NCBI RefSeq assembly: GCF_046292825.1
Contig: NZ_JBKBQG010000006.1
Location: forward strand, 62,001 to 126,000
Origin: Salinarimonas sp046292825
GTDB taxonomy: Bacteria > Pseudomonadota > Alphaproteobacteria > Rhizobiales > Beijerinckiaceae
Direction of reading: 5' to 3'
DNA: 64,000 nucleotides
Translations under genes and position numbers: made by a program
Part shown: positions 25,162 to 34,195 of the stretch, piece by piece
How positions within the stretch are numbered: the first letter of the stretch is position 1
Layout of the letters: each line of letters opens with the position of its first letter
Notes under the pieces: generated by a model
What the model was told of the DNA's origin: nothing
The model's input: only the letters and a program-made list of their open reading frames with translations
The model's database searches: none

Positions 25162-25515
25162 TCACCCCAGCGCCTTGCGCACCGCCTCCCGCGCGTCGGC
25201 GAGCGAGAACGGCTTCGTCAGCACGTCCTCGACGATGGCGTCGAGGTTCTTGGCGCGCTCGCGCTGGTCGGCATAGCCCGTCATCAGGAGGATGGTGAGC
25301 GCCGGGCGGTCGCGCTTGGCGGCGAGCGCGAGGGCGATGCCGTCCATCACCGGCATGCGGATGTCGGTGAGGAGGAGGCGGTGACCGTCGTCGAGGACGT
25401 CGAGCGCGTCGGCGCCGTTCTCGGCGGTGTCCACCTCGTGCCCGTCGAGCTCGAGCCCGCGTTTGAGGAACGCGCGCACGGGCTCCTCGTCGTCGACGAT
25501 GAGGATCTTGGCCAT
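25162..25515 (-). CDS. cpdR: Single-domain response regulator, CpdR type
   Basis: A 117-residue receiver domain without an output domain. The acidic pocket Asp8-Asp9, phospho-acceptor Asp51 in LLLTDIRMPVMDGIALALAA, switch Thr79 in ILLMTGYADQRERA, and Lys101 in TKPF are intact. The TDIRMPVMDGIALALAA and MTGYADQRERA stretches are characteristic of CpdR. In Caulobacter, unphosphorylated CpdR primes ClpXP to degrade cell-cycle proteins, and phosphorylation comes through the CckA-ChpT relay; that role here is by homology. It lies 10 bases downstream of hpt on the same strand. Confidence 0.9.
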   Translation of the reverse strand: MAKILIVDDEEPVRAFLKRGLELDGHEVDTAENGADALDVLDDGHRLLLTDIRMPVMDGIALALAAKRDRPALTILLMTGYADQRERAKNLDAIVEDVLTKPFSLADAREAVRKALG

Positions 25516-25525
25516 GACGGCTCCC

Positions 25526-26089
25526 TCAGCGCGGCTCGAACAGGTCCGGAGACGTGTCCGCCGTGTCGATGACGCCCACGAAGGGCAATTGCCGGAAGGA
25601 ATGGGCGATGTCCATGCCGTAGCCGACGACGAACAGGTCCGGGCAGCGGAAGCCGACGAAATCGGCCTCGATATGGACAGCCCGCTTGCCGGGCTTCTCG
25701 AGGAGGACCGCGGAATAGACGCGGGCCGCGCCGCGCGCGGCGATCAGGTCCTTGGCGAAGACGAGCGTGCGGCCCGATTCGAGGATGTCGTCGATGAGGA
25801 GCACGTCGCGCCCCTCGATCGCGCTCTCGACGTCGCGCAGGATCGTCACCTGGCCCGACGAGACGGTCGCGTTGCGATAGCTCGACAGGTGCATGAACTC
25901 GACCTGCGGCGCGAGGCCGGCGCGGTGCAGCGCGCGGATCAGATCGGCGGCGAACATGAAGCTGCCCTTCAGGATCGCCACCACGAGGAGGTCTTTCGGC
26001 GCGCTCGCCACGATCTCGGCCGCGAGCTCCTCGCAGCGCTTGGCGATGGTGGCCTCGTCGAAGAGCACGCGCACGCGCGAATCCGGCAT
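25526..26089 (-). CDS. hpt: Hypoxanthine phosphoribosyltransferase
   Basis: Salvages hypoxanthine (and often guanine) with PRPP to form IMP or GMP. The 187-residue length is typical. The PRPP-binding loop VLLIDDILESGRTLVFAKDL, the N-terminal VAILKGSFMFAADLIRAL (metal and pyrophosphate loop), and the C-terminal CPDLFVVGYGMDIAHSFRQL are all diagnostic. The start at 26089 gives the expected N-terminus (VRVLFDEATIAKRCEELA). It is followed by cpdR at 10 bases and preceded by the MJ0042-finger gene at 17 bases, suggesting one minus-strand operon. Confidence 0.94.
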   Translation of the reverse strand: MPDSRVRVLFDEATIAKRCEELAAEIVASAPKDLLVVAILKGSFMFAADLIRALHRAGLAPQVEFMHLSSYRNATVSSGQVTILRDVESAIEGRDVLLIDDILESGRTLVFAKDLIAARGAARVYSAVLLEKPGKRAVHIEADFVGFRCPDLFVVGYGMDIAHSFRQLPFVGVIDTADTSPDLFEPR

Positions 26090-26106
26090 TGTCTGGTTTC
26101 CTAGCG

Positions 26107-26916
26107 TCAGGGCCCGGTCCGCGCGAGCGTCGCGCGGGAGGCGGGCACGAATGTGACGAGAACTTGCCGCGCTTCGACCGGCGGCGCAACGAGTCGCGCG
26201 CGAAACGACACACGTTCTCCCGGTTCGAGCCGCGCGCGCGGCGGATCGATCGTCCAGGAATAGAGCGAGGTCTGCGTGCGGTCGCGGATCGAGAGCGCGA
26301 TCGGCGGCACGTCGGCGGGCACGCCCGCGACGTTCTCGAGCATGCCCTCGACCTCGAGGAAGGTCTCGCCGCGCTCGACGACCCGCACGGAGGTCACGGC
26401 GTCGATGTCGACGCCGCGCAGATTGACGTCGAGCCCCACGAGCGCGTAGAGCCCCGCCGCCTGCGGCAGCGCGCGCACCACGCTCTCGCGCGCGAGGAGC
26501 GCGGCTCCGAAGGCGAGGAGGATCGCGACCGAGGCGATCGTCGCGCCGGAGGGGCGCAACGCCTTGATCCGCGCGGCGAAGGCGGCGAGCGACGAGGCGC
26601 CCTTCCCCCCGCCGGCGGGCTTGCCGCCCTTCTTCGCCGGCTTGCCGGGCCGCTCGTTGCGCGCCTCGACCGCGATGGCCGGCGCCTCGTCGATCGCGTC
26701 GTCGGGGATCTCGAAGGAGGGCGTGTCGTCCAGCGCGAAGGCGTCGGGCGCGTCGAAACTGTCGAGCGGATCGAGGAGCGGCTCGGGCTCCGGGTTCTCG
26801 GGGGGCGCGAAGAACACGGTCCGGCACGACGCGCAGCGCACGTTTCGCCCGTTCGGACGCAAAAGCGCCGAATCGATCACGTATTCGCTTGCGCAGGACG
26901 GGCAGGTGATCAGCAT
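26107..26916 (-). CDS. MJ0042-type zinc-ribbon membrane protein (DUF3426-like)
   Basis: The 269-residue protein starts with an MJ0042 zinc finger, MLITCPSCASEYVIDSALL then VRCASC, with four Cys in two CxxC pairs. A long acidic, Pro-rich linker (about residues 45-110) leads to one transmembrane helix (about residues 130-150) and a periplasmic beta-rich domain of DUF3426 type. The start at 26916 places the finger at residue 1; an upstream ATG adds 17 unlikely residues. This gene is commonly divergent from ftsE-ftsX in Hyphomicrobiales, as here. Function is unknown; topology suggests a sensor or assembly factor at the envelope. Confidence 0.83.
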   Translation of the reverse strand: MLITCPSCASEYVIDSALLRPNGRNVRCASCRTVFFAPPENPEPEPLLDPLDSFDAPDAFALDDTPSFEIPDDAIDEAPAIAVEARNERPGKPAKKGGKPAGGGKGASSLAAFAARIKALRPSGATIASVAILLAFGAALLARESVVRALPQAAGLYALVGLDVNLRGVDIDAVTSVRVVERGETFLEVEGMLENVAGVPADVPPIALSIRDRTQTSLYSWTIDPPRARLEPGERVSFRARLVAPPVEARQVLVTFVPASRATLARTGP

Positions 26917-26992
26917 GACGAATCGCGTAAGGTCGAGGGCCCCCGGAGGCGAGAGCCCTCGATCCATTGGCTCCAGTTTTGGTTAAGGCCGC

Positions 26993-27721
26993 GTGAAGCA
27001 CGATCCCACGGACGGCTCGGCGACGATCGAGGAGGCGGCGCTCGACGCGAGCGATCTGCCCGTCGTCCATTTCGAGAACGTGGGCGTGCGCTACGGCGTC
27101 GGGCCCGAGGTCCTGCGCGACCTCACCTTCTCGATCGGACCGCGCTCGTTCCAGTTCCTGACCGGCCCCTCCGGCGCCGGCAAGACCACGCTCATCCGGC
27201 TGATGCTGATGTCGGTCGCGCCGACGCGCGGGCTCGTCACCATCTTCGGGGAGGAGGTGAGCCGGATCGACAAGCGGCGGCTGACGCGCCTGCGTCGGCG
27301 GATGGGGGTCGTCTTCCAGGATTTCCGCCTCCTCGACCATCTGACGCTCTACGAGAACGTCGCCCTGCCCCTGCGCGTGCAGGGCCGCGAGGAGGCGAGC
27401 TACCGGGCGGAGGTGGTCGAGCTCCTCTCCTGGGTCGGCCTCGGCCAGCGCATGCACGTGATGCCCGCCGTCCTCTCGGGCGGCGAGAAGCAGCGCGCGG
27501 CGATCGCGCGCGCGGTGATCACCCGCCCCGAGCTCCTCCTCGCCGACGAGCCGACCGGCAATGTCGACCCCGCGCTCGGGCGACGGCTCCTGCGGCTGTT
27601 CATCGAGCTCAACCGGCTCGGCACCTCGGTCGTGATCGCGACGCACGACCTCGCGCTGATGGACCTCGTCGACGCCCGCCGTCTGGTCCTCGGCGAGGGC
27701 CGTCTCCATATCGACGAGTAG
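26993..27721 (+). CDS. ftsE: Cell division ATP-binding protein FtsE
   Basis: ATPase of the FtsEX complex that activates peptidoglycan hydrolases at division. The 242 residues include Walker A GPSGAGKTT, the FtsE-type Q-loop VVFQDFRLLDHLTLYENVAL, the signature LSGGEKQR and Walker B LLADEPTGNVDP. The start is a GTG at 26993 with AAGG just upstream, giving about 22 residues before the ABC domain, longer than enteric FtsE; an alternative internal start cannot be ruled out. ftsX follows 21 bases downstream. Divergent from the MJ0042-finger gene. Confidence 0.93.
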   Translation: MKHDPTDGSATIEEAALDASDLPVVHFENVGVRYGVGPEVLRDLTFSIGPRSFQFLTGPSGAGKTTLIRLMLMSVAPTRGLVTIFGEEVSRIDKRRLTRLRRRMGVVFQDFRLLDHLTLYENVALPLRVQGREEASYRAEVVELLSWVGLGQRMHVMPAVLSGGEKQRAAIARAVITRPELLLADEPTGNVDPALGRRLLRLFIELNRLGTSVVIATHDLALMDLVDARRLVLGEGRLHIDE

Positions 27722-27742
27722 AGAGAGGCCCGAGCCCGAGCC

Positions 27743-28708
27743 ATGCGCCACGATCCCGACACCGAAACGAGCCGCCTCTCGCGCGTTCCGCCCGCGAGCG
27801 TGGCGCCGCTCGTGCGCGACGCGCCGCTCGTGCCGGTCGATTCCGCCGCGAGCCGCGCGCTCGTCGCGGTGATCGCGATCCTCACCTTCCTCGCCGCCCT
27901 GTGCGCGGGGGCGGCCGAGATCGTGGCGTCGAGCTCGGCGCAATGGCAGGCCTCCGTCGCCCGCGAGGCGACGATCCAGATCCGCCCCCGCCCCGGCATC
28001 GATCTCGAGGCGCTCGTCGCCGAGGCGGCTGCGGCGGCGCGCGCGACGCCGGGCGTGGTCGCGGCGGAGCCCTTCTCGGCAGGCCAATCGGCGCAATTGC
28101 TGGAGCCGTGGCTCGGCGCGGGGCTCGATCTCGAGGAGCTGCCGGTGCCGCGCCTCGTCGTGGTGCGCTTCGCCGACGGCGCAACGCCCGATCTCGCGCC
28201 CCTGCGCGCGCGCCTCGCGGAGATCCCCGGCGCGAGCCTCGACGATCACGGGCTGTGGCTCGCGCGGCTCTCGGCGATGGCGAGCACGGTGGTGGGGGTG
28301 GGCGTCGCGATCGTGGTGCTCGTCCTCGTCGCGACGGGTCTCGCGGTCGCCTTCGCCACGCGCGGCGCCATGGCGGGCAATCGCACCATCGTCGAGGTGC
28401 TCCACTATGTCGGCGCCGACGATCGCTACATCGCGCGCGAGTTCGAGAACCGCTTCCTGCGGCTCGGCCTGCGCGGAGGCGCGGTGGGGGGAGCGGGCGC
28501 GATCGCGGCCTTCCTCCTCCTCGGCATGCTCGCGGGCTCCTGGCGCGCCTCCCCGGCGGGCGACCAGATCGAGGCTCTGTTCGGCTCCTTCGAGGTCGGC
28601 TGGCGCGGGCTCGCGGTCATCGTGACGATCGCGCTCGTGGTATCGGGGGTGACGGCTCTGGTGTCGGGGCTGTCCGTGCGACGCATTCTCGCGGAGCCGA
28701 ACGCATGA
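27743..28708 (+). CDS. ftsX: Cell division protein FtsX
   Basis: Inner-membrane partner of FtsE, 321 residues. A cytoplasmic N-terminus of about 35 residues, a first transmembrane helix (LVAVIAILTFLAALCAGAAE), a periplasmic domain (about residues 65-175), and three further helices with the cytoplasmic EVLHYVGADDRYIAREFENR segment give the FtsX topology. The periplasmic domain, which recruits hydrolase activators in other bacteria, is short. It forms a unit with ftsE and the YdcF-like gene. Confidence 0.9.
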   Translation: MRHDPDTETSRLSRVPPASVAPLVRDAPLVPVDSAASRALVAVIAILTFLAALCAGAAEIVASSSAQWQASVAREATIQIRPRPGIDLEALVAEAAAAARATPGVVAAEPFSAGQSAQLLEPWLGAGLDLEELPVPRLVVVRFADGATPDLAPLRARLAEIPGASLDDHGLWLARLSAMASTVVGVGVAIVVLVLVATGLAVAFATRGAMAGNRTIVEVLHYVGADDRYIAREFENRFLRLGLRGGAVGGAGAIAAFLLLGMLAGSWRASPAGDQIEALFGSFEVGWRGLAVIVTIALVVSGVTALVSGLSVRRILAEPNA

Positions 28709-28832
28709 CTTCGCCGTGGGGGTCGCTCCTTCGCCCCATTCGCGCCTTGTTTCCGGGGTGGTGACGAAAGACGATGCGCAGCTTTCGTCGATTCCGGCCC
28801 CGTTTCTCTCTCCCTCGCCGCGGAGGCCGCGC

Positions 28833-29450
28833 GTGAGCCGCAGGCGCTCGCTCGTCGGCCGCATGGTCGGGCTCGTCGTCGGCGCCGTGACGATCGCGGC
28901 GATCGTGCTCGGCGCGGGCTTCCTCGCCTTCGTCGCGACCGTCCAGCGTTTCGACTCGACGCCCGCGCGCGCCGACGCGATCGTCGCGATGACCGGCGGA
29001 TCGCAGCGGATCGGCGATGCGGTGGCGCTCCTCGCCGACGGCTGGGGCGACCGGCTCCTCATCTCCGGCGTCAACGAGACCACGACGCCGGAGGAGATCG
29101 CCCGCCTCGTGCCCGGTCGGCAGGATCTGTTCGAGTGCTGCGTCGATCTCGACTATCGCGCCCGCGACACGATCGGCAACGCCGTCGAGACGCGCCGCTG
29201 GGCGCTCGAGCGCGGCTTCACCTCGCTCATCGTCGTCACCTCGAACTACCACATGCCGCGCGTGCTGCGCGAGCTCGAGAGCGCGCTCCCCGACCTCGAG
29301 AAGATCCCCTACGCCGTCGAGCCCGTCTCGCTGGACACCCGCGCCTGGTGGCGCAACAGCACGACGACGCGGCTGCTCGCGAGCGAATACCTCAAGTTCG
29401 TCGCCGTCCTCGTCCGCACGAGCGTCCGCTGGGATCCCCCCGCGACGTGA
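28833..29450 (+). CDS. YdcF/ElyC-family (DUF218) membrane protein
   Basis: The 205-residue product has one N-terminal transmembrane helix (about residues 12-36) followed by a DUF218 domain: ADAIVAMTGGSQRIGDAVAL, LLISGVNETTT, then AVETRRWALERGFTSLIVVT and SNYHMPRVLRELE. The SNYHMPR motif is typical. ElyC and relatives influence peptidoglycan or lipid carrier metabolism, but no reaction is certain. The start chosen is GTG 28833 with GGAGG seven bases upstream; an open frame runs back to 28716 inside the ftsX end, but the extension is Ser/Pro-rich. It follows ftsX as in many relatives. The plsC gene often found next is replaced by palindromic element copy B. Confidence 0.8.
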   Translation: MSRRRSLVGRMVGLVVGAVTIAAIVLGAGFLAFVATVQRFDSTPARADAIVAMTGGSQRIGDAVALLADGWGDRLLISGVNETTTPEEIARLVPGRQDLFECCVDLDYRARDTIGNAVETRRWALERGFTSLIVVTSNYHMPRVLRELESALPDLEKIPYAVEPVSLDTRAWWRNSTTTRLLASEYLKFVAVLVRTSVRWDPPAT

Positions 29451-29898
29451 TCCTTCCCCTTCGTCCCTCCCCGTAGGGCTATGCGATTCACACATCGTGA
29501 TCTGCGCATTGCAAGAAAAAGGACAACGCGCCGCCGCTCTCCTTCCCCTCAGGGGAAGGTGGCCCGGCGGCGAAGCCGACGGGTCGGATGGGGTCATTCG
29601 CCGCGACAGCGGCGAAGGGGCGTTGTCGTAGAGCTCCTTACGGACGGCGGCTCCCGACGCCCCTTCGCTCCTTCGGAGCGAAAGACCCCATCCGTCTCCG
29701 ACCCCAGTTCGGGGTCGGAGCCACCATCCCCGGAGGGGGAGGAAAGGAGCGTCCTGTTGGCGTCGAAGGCATGCTGGAATCACGATGTGTGTCGCTTCCG
29801 CTCCACGGTCCACCCTCCCCTGCGGGGAGGGACGAAGGCGGCATCCACATCGAAACCGTGCCATAGTGGCGCAAAGACCGATTCGGGGGGCTCAGGCG
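29451..29898. other. Intergenic region holding palindromic element copy B and satellite modules
   Basis: No gene is seen. On the left is GTCCCTCCCCGTAGGG (from 29463), the reverse of a module in the second repeat family, then ACACATCGTGATCTGCGCAT (29490-29509), shared with other copies. The nested-palindrome core occupies 29541-29742. On the right is another palindrome, CCCTCCCCTGCGGGGAGGG, near 29813. The exonuclease promoter must lie in the last 70 bases or transcription must read through. Confidence 0.65.
29541..29742 (-). repeat. Nested-palindrome intergenic element, copy B (inverted)
   Basis: The left end is CCTTCCCCTCAGGGGAAGG (29541-29559); the right end is a decayed CCATCCCCGGAGGGGGAGG (29724-29742). 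The long-range stem CGGATGGGGTC/GACCCCATCCG is kept. Side hairpins are TTCGCCGC/GCGGCGAA (29597-29616) and TTCGCTCC/GGAGCGAA (29664-29682), different in sequence from copy A but fully paired. The central palindrome is degenerate. The order of modules is inverted relative to copies A and C. Confidence 0.88.
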
Positions 29899-30468
29899 GT
29901 GGATTATTGCGTGCTCGACGTGGAGACGGCGTCCAGCGATTGCGGCTCGATCTGTCAGATCGGCATCGTCTGCGTGGCGGGCGACACGATCGTCGAGGAG
30001 CACGTCACGCTCGTCGATCCGGGCTGCGCCTTCAGCCCGTGGAACGTGCGCATCCACGGCATCACCGCCACTTGCGTGCGCGGGGCGCCGCGTTTCGCCG
30101 ATCTCCATGCCGATCTCGAGCGGCGGATCGCCGGCGCGCTGGTGGTGCAGCAGGGCAGCTTCGACAAGTCCGCTCTCACCCGCGCCGCGCTTGCCGCCGA
30201 CCTGCCGCCGATCGAGGCGCGCTGGATCAACAACGTCTCGGTCGCCAAGCGCGTCTGGCCCGGTCTTCCCGGCTACGGCCTCGCCAAGATGGCCGCGCGC
30301 TTCGACCTCGCCTTCCGCCACCACGACGCCCTGGAGGACGCCCGCGTCACGCAGGCGATCTTCGCCCGCGCCGTCGCGCAGAGCGGGATCGCGCCCGCCG
30401 ACTGGCCGGCCCGCCTCGCCCCGCAACCGCGCCGCCGCAAGGCGGAGGCCGCGCCGGAAGCCGCGTGA
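29899..30468 (+). CDS. DnaQ-like DEDDh 3'-5' exonuclease family protein
   Basis: A 189-residue single-domain exonuclease. Exo I is VLDVETASSDCGSICQIGIV, with Asp and Glu metal ligands. Exo II lies in the RIAGALVVQQGSFDKSAL segment, where the usual Asp after the hydrophobic strand (H/N-xx-FD) appears as SFDKSAL. Exo III is HHDALEDARVTQAIFARAV with the DEDDh His. The IHGITATCV segment is typical of DnaQ-like proteins. The start is GTG 29899, just after GGGGGCTCAG. It may act in DNA repair or RNA trimming. It sits between two palindromic elements, with no operon partner. Confidence 0.87.
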   Translation: MDYCVLDVETASSDCGSICQIGIVCVAGDTIVEEHVTLVDPGCAFSPWNVRIHGITATCVRGAPRFADLHADLERRIAGALVVQQGSFDKSALTRAALAADLPPIEARWINNVSVAKRVWPGLPGYGLAKMAARFDLAFRHHDALEDARVTQAIFARAVAQSGIAPADWPARLAPQPRRRKAEAAPEAA

Positions 30469-30490
30469 GGGTTGGAGGATCTCTGCCAAG

Positions 30491-30690
30491 TCCTCCCCCG
30501 CCGTCATTCCGGGGCGCGAAGCGAGCCCGGAACCCAGACTCCCGACCTATGAAGAGCAGCCTATAGGCTGCGTCCATGAACGTATGGTGGCGGTTGCGTT
30601 GCGAGCGAGCGCGCATGCGCGCTCTAACGAGCGTCGGGAGTCTCGGTTCCGGGCTCGGCTTCGCCGCCCCGGAATGACGGGGCGGGAGGA
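30491..30690. repeat. 200-bp inverted-repeat element between exonuclease and indolepyruvate oxidoreductase
   Basis: The left arm starts CCGTCATTCCGGGGC and continues through GAGCCCGGAACC to AGACTCCCGAC (to 30546). The right arm, from GTCGGGAGTCT to GGAATGACGGGGCGG (to 30690), is its near-perfect reverse complement over about 55 bases. The interior contains two further perfect palindromes, GCAGCCTATAGGCTGC (30556-30571) and GAGCGCGCATGCGCGCTC (30607-30624). It lies between convergent genes and its modules differ from the cloverleaf family. Confidence 0.85.
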
Positions 30691-30709
30691 GGTCTGCGAA
30701 CGAGGAGCC

Positions 30710-33700
30710 CTATTCCGCCGCCTCGCGAAACACCGGCGCGTCGCCCGCGCGGAACCGCTCGAGCAGCGCGGCCTCCTGCGCCTTCGCGGCTGCGAGGTTG
30801 CGGGCCTTGACGGGGCCGAAGCCGCGGATCTTGTCGGGGATGGAGGCGAGCGCCACGGCCGCCGCGTGCCGGTCGCGGTCTAGGCGCGACAGGATCTCCT
30901 CGAGAAGCGCCTCGTATTCCCCGATCAGCGCGCGCTCCGTGCGCCGCTCGTGCGCGTAGCCGAAGGGGTCGAGCGCCGTGCCGCGCAGCCGCTTGAGCTT
31001 GGCGAGCATGCGGAAGGCGCCGAGCATCCAGGGGCCGAAGGTCATCTTGCGCGGCTCGCTCTCGCCGGGGCGGGGCCGCGCGAGAAACGGCGGGGCGAGG
31101 TGGAAGGAGAGGCGCACCTCCCCCTCGAATTCGCGCGCGATCCGCCGCAGGAAGGCGCCGTCGGTATAGAGCCGCGCGACCTCGTACTCGTCCTTGTAGG
31201 CCATCAGCTTGAAGAGGTTCTTCGCGACCGCCTCCGCGAGCGCGCTCGCCCCCGGCACCGCGCGCGCCTCCGCCTCGCGCACCCGCGCGACGATCTGCGC
31301 ATAGCGCGCCGCGTAGGCCGCGTCCTGGTAATCGGTCAGAAATGCGACGCGGCGGGCGACGATGGTGTCGAGATCCTTCGCGATCGGCTCCCGGCCGGGC
31401 TCCTCGAGATGGGGCGCGACGAAAGCGGCATCCGCCGCCGCGATCCGGCCCCAGGCGAAGGCGAGCTTGTTCGCCTCGATCGCGACGCCGTTCAATTCGA
31501 TCGCCCGCTCGAGCGCGGCGGCCGAGACCGGGACGAGGCCCTTCTGCCAGGCGAAGCCGAGAAGGAGGATGTTCGTCTGCTGCGCGTCGCCGATCAGCCG
31601 CTCGGCATAGGCCTGCGCGTCGAAGGCGGCGAGCGCCCCCTCCCCCACCCGCTTCTCGACGAGCCGCGCGAGCGCGCCCGTGTCGATCTTCGCGGAGGGG
31701 TCGCGCAGCATGGCGCCGGTGGGGATCTCGCGGGTATTGGCGACGATGCGGGTGCGCCCCGGCGCCATCGTGCCGAGGCTCTGCTCGCTCGCCGCCACCA
31801 CGAGATCGCAGGCGATGACGGCATTCGCGCGGCCGACATCGATGCGCACCTGGTTGAGCGCGGCCGGCGTCTCGGCGAGGCGCACGAAGGAGAGCACCTG
31901 CCCGCCCTTCTGCGCGAAGCCCATGAAGTCGAGGACGCTCGCGCCGCGGCCCTCGAGATGCGCCGCCATCGTGATCAACGCGCCGACGGTGACGACGCCG
32001 GTGCCGCCGACGCCTGCGACGAGGATCTCGAAGGGCTCCGCGCTCGCGAGCCGCAGGGGCGCGGGCAGCGCGGCGGCCTTGGCGAGCACCTCGGCCGCGG
32101 CCACGTTCGCCCCCACCCCGCGCCTGAGCTTGCCGCCCTCGACCGAGACGAAGGAGGGGCAGAAGCCCTTCACGCAGGAATAATCCTTGTTGCAGGAATG
32201 CTGGTCGATCGTGCGCTTGCGGCCGAACTCGGTCTCGACCGGCACGACCGAGAGGCAATTCGACTTCGCCTGGCAATCGCCGCAGCCCTCGCAGACGAGA
32301 TCGTTGATGACGAGGCGGCGGTCCGGATCCGCATGGAGGCCCTTCTTGCGGCGCCGGCGCTTCTCGGCCGCGCAGGTCTGGTCGTAGACGAGGACGCTGA
32401 CGCCGGGCACGTCGCGCAGCTCCCGCTGGACGGCGTCGAGATCGTCGCGATGGTGCAGCGAGACGCCCGGCGCGAAGGCGTCGCGCCCGTCGAAGCGCTC
32501 GGGATCGTCGGAGACGACCGCGATCCGCGATACCCCCTCCCCTGCCACGAGCCGCGTGATCTGCGGCACGGAGAGCGTGCCGTCGACCGGCTGGCCGCCG
32601 GTCATCGCCACCGCGTCGTTGTAGAGGATCTTGTAGGTGATGTTGGCGCCCGCCGCGATCGCCTGGCGGATGGCGACGTGGCCGGAATGGAAGTAGGTGC
32701 CGTCGCCGAGGTTCTGGAAGACGTGGCCGGTCTTCGTGAAGGGCGCCTGGCCGGTCCAATCCACCCCCTCGCCGCCCATCTGGACGATGCCGGTCGTCGC
32801 GCGGTCCATCCAATTGGCCATGAAATGGCAGCCGATGCCGGCTTGCGCGGTCGAGCCCTCGGGCACGCGGGTCGAGGTGTTGTGGGGGCAGCCCGAGCAG
32901 AAATAGGGCGTGCGCACGGGGGCCTTGACCTCACCGGCCTTCGCCTCGCGCCGGGTCGCCTGAGGCAGCGCGAGCGGGACGCCGATGCGCGAAAGCCGCG
33001 CGGCGATCGCGGCGGCGATGCGCGAGGGGCGCAGCTCCTGCGTCTCGGAAATGAGCGGCGCGCCCGTCTCGTCGGTCTTGCCGACGATGCGCGGGCGGCG
33101 ATCGGCGGGCAGATTGAAGAGCGCGTCCTTGAGCTGGCGCTCGACCACGCCCGCCTTCTCCTCGACGACGAGGATTTCCTCGACGCCTTCGGCGAGCGCG
33201 CACAGGCGCTCGACGTCGAGCGGGAAGACGAGGCCCACCTTCATCACGGCGATGCCCGCCTCCGCGAGCCGCGCCGGCGGCAGCCCGCCGATGCGCAGGG
33301 CCTCCATCGCGTCGCCGTGCGCCTTGCCGATCGTGAGGACGAGGAGCCGCGGGCGCTCGGGCGCGACGACGAGCCGGTCGAGCGGGTTCGCGCGGGCGAA
33401 GGCGCGGAGCGCGCCGAGCTTGGCGAAGGCCCGCTCCTCGATCCGCGGGCTCGGCAGATCCGGCCAGCGATAATGCAGGCCCGTCGGGCCGGGATCGAAG
33501 CCTTCCGGGGCGACGAAAGCCCGCCGCTCCGGCAGCGCCAGCGAGGCCGCGCCCTCGACCACTTCCGAGATCGCCTTGAAGCCGACCCAGGCGCCCGAGA
33601 AGCGCGAGGCCGCATAGCCCCACAGGCCGAAGGAGACGTAATCCGAGATCGAAGCCGGGTGGATCACCGGCATCTGCCAGGCCATGAGCGCGAGGTCGCT

Positions 33701-34195
33701 CTGGTGGGACATCGAGGAGGACACGCAGCCATGGTCGTCGCCGACGACGACCAGCACCCCGCCATGCGGCGAGGAGCCGTAGGCGTTGCCGTGCTTGAGC
33801 GCGTCGCCCGCGCGATCGACGCCCGGCCCCTTGCCGTACCAGAGCGCGAAGACGCCCGCGACCGCGCGGTTCGGGTCGCTCTCGACCTTCTGGGTGCCGA
33901 GGATCGCGGTCGCGGCCAGATCCTCGTTGATCGCGGGCTGGAAGCGGATGCGGGCGGCCTCCAGCGCGCGGCGGGCGCGCCACATCTCCTGATCGACGCC
34001 GCCGAGCGGCGAGCCGCGATAGCCGGAGACGAACCCGGCGGTGTCGAGCCCCGCCTCCCGATCGGCGCGCGCCTGTTCGAGAACGATCCGCACAAGCGCC
34101 TGGGTGCCCGTCATGTAGACCCGCCCGCTCTCGCGCGCGTAGCGATCCTCGAGGCGATAGGCCGTGTCGAACTCGGCTGGCGTGACGGCGCTCAT
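30710..34195 (-). CDS. Indolepyruvate ferredoxin oxidoreductase, fused single-chain form
   Basis: Oxidatively decarboxylates aryl- or branched-chain 2-oxo acids to acyl-CoA, passing electrons to ferredoxin or another carrier. The 1161-residue length is that of the fused alphaproteobacterial form. The N-terminal pyruvate-oxidoreductase-type domain has VSGYRGSPLGGVDQEMW. A thiamine-diphosphate domain contains CSGCPHNTSTRVPEG and the GDGTYFHSGHVAIRQAI stretch. A Cys-rich patch LVCEGCGDCQAKSNCLSV followed by SCNKDYSCVKGFC can bind an iron-sulfur cluster. A gamma-type domain, GVGGTGVVTVGALITMAA, follows, then a C-terminal domain of unknown role. An Lrp-family regulator is divergent, consistent with control by amino acids. 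Confidence 0.92.
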   Translation of the reverse strand: MSAVTPAEFDTAYRLEDRYARESGRVYMTGTQALVRIVLEQARADREAGLDTAGFVSGYRGSPLGGVDQEMWRARRALEAARIRFQPAINEDLAATAILGTQKVESDPNRAVAGVFALWYGKGPGVDRAGDALKHGNAYGSSPHGGVLVVVGDDHGCVSSSMSHQSDLALMAWQMPVIHPASISDYVSFGLWGYAASRFSGAWVGFKAISEVVEGAASLALPERRAFVAPEGFDPGPTGLHYRWPDLPSPRIEERAFAKLGALRAFARANPLDRLVVAPERPRLLVLTIGKAHGDAMEALRIGGLPPARLAEAGIAVMKVGLVFPLDVERLCALAEGVEEILVVEEKAGVVERQLKDALFNLPADRRPRIVGKTDETGAPLISETQELRPSRIAAAIAARLSRIGVPLALPQATRREAKAGEVKAPVRTPYFCSGCPHNTSTRVPEGSTAQAGIGCHFMANWMDRATTGIVQMGGEGVDWTGQAPFTKTGHVFQNLGDGTYFHSGHVAIRQAIAAGANITYKILYNDAVAMTGGQPVDGTLSVPQITRLVAGEGVSRIAVVSDDPERFDGRDAFAPGVSLHHRDDLDAVQRELRDVPGVSVLVYDQTCAAEKRRRRKKGLHADPDRRLVINDLVCEGCGDCQAKSNCLSVVPVETEFGRKRTIDQHSCNKDYSCVKGFCPSFVSVEGGKLRRGVGANVAAAEVLAKAAALPAPLRLASAEPFEILVAGVGGTGVVTVGALITMAAHLEGRGASVLDFMGFAQKGGQVLSFVRLAETPAALNQVRIDVGRANAVIACDLVVAASEQSLGTMAPGRTRIVANTREIPTGAMLRDPSAKIDTGALARLVEKRVGEGALAAFDAQAYAERLIGDAQQTNILLLGFAWQKGLVPVSAAALERAIELNGVAIEANKLAFAWGRIAAADAAFVAPHLEEPGREPIAKDLDTIVARRVAFLTDYQDAAYAARYAQIVARVREAEARAVPGASALAEAVAKNLFKLMAYKDEYEVARLYTDGAFLRRIAREFEGEVRLSFHLAPPFLARPRPGESEPRKMTFGPWMLGAFRMLAKLKRLRGTALDPFGYAHERRTERALIGEYEALLEEILSRLDRDRHAAAVALASIPDKIRGFGPVKARNLAAAKAQEAALLERFRAGDAPVFREAAE

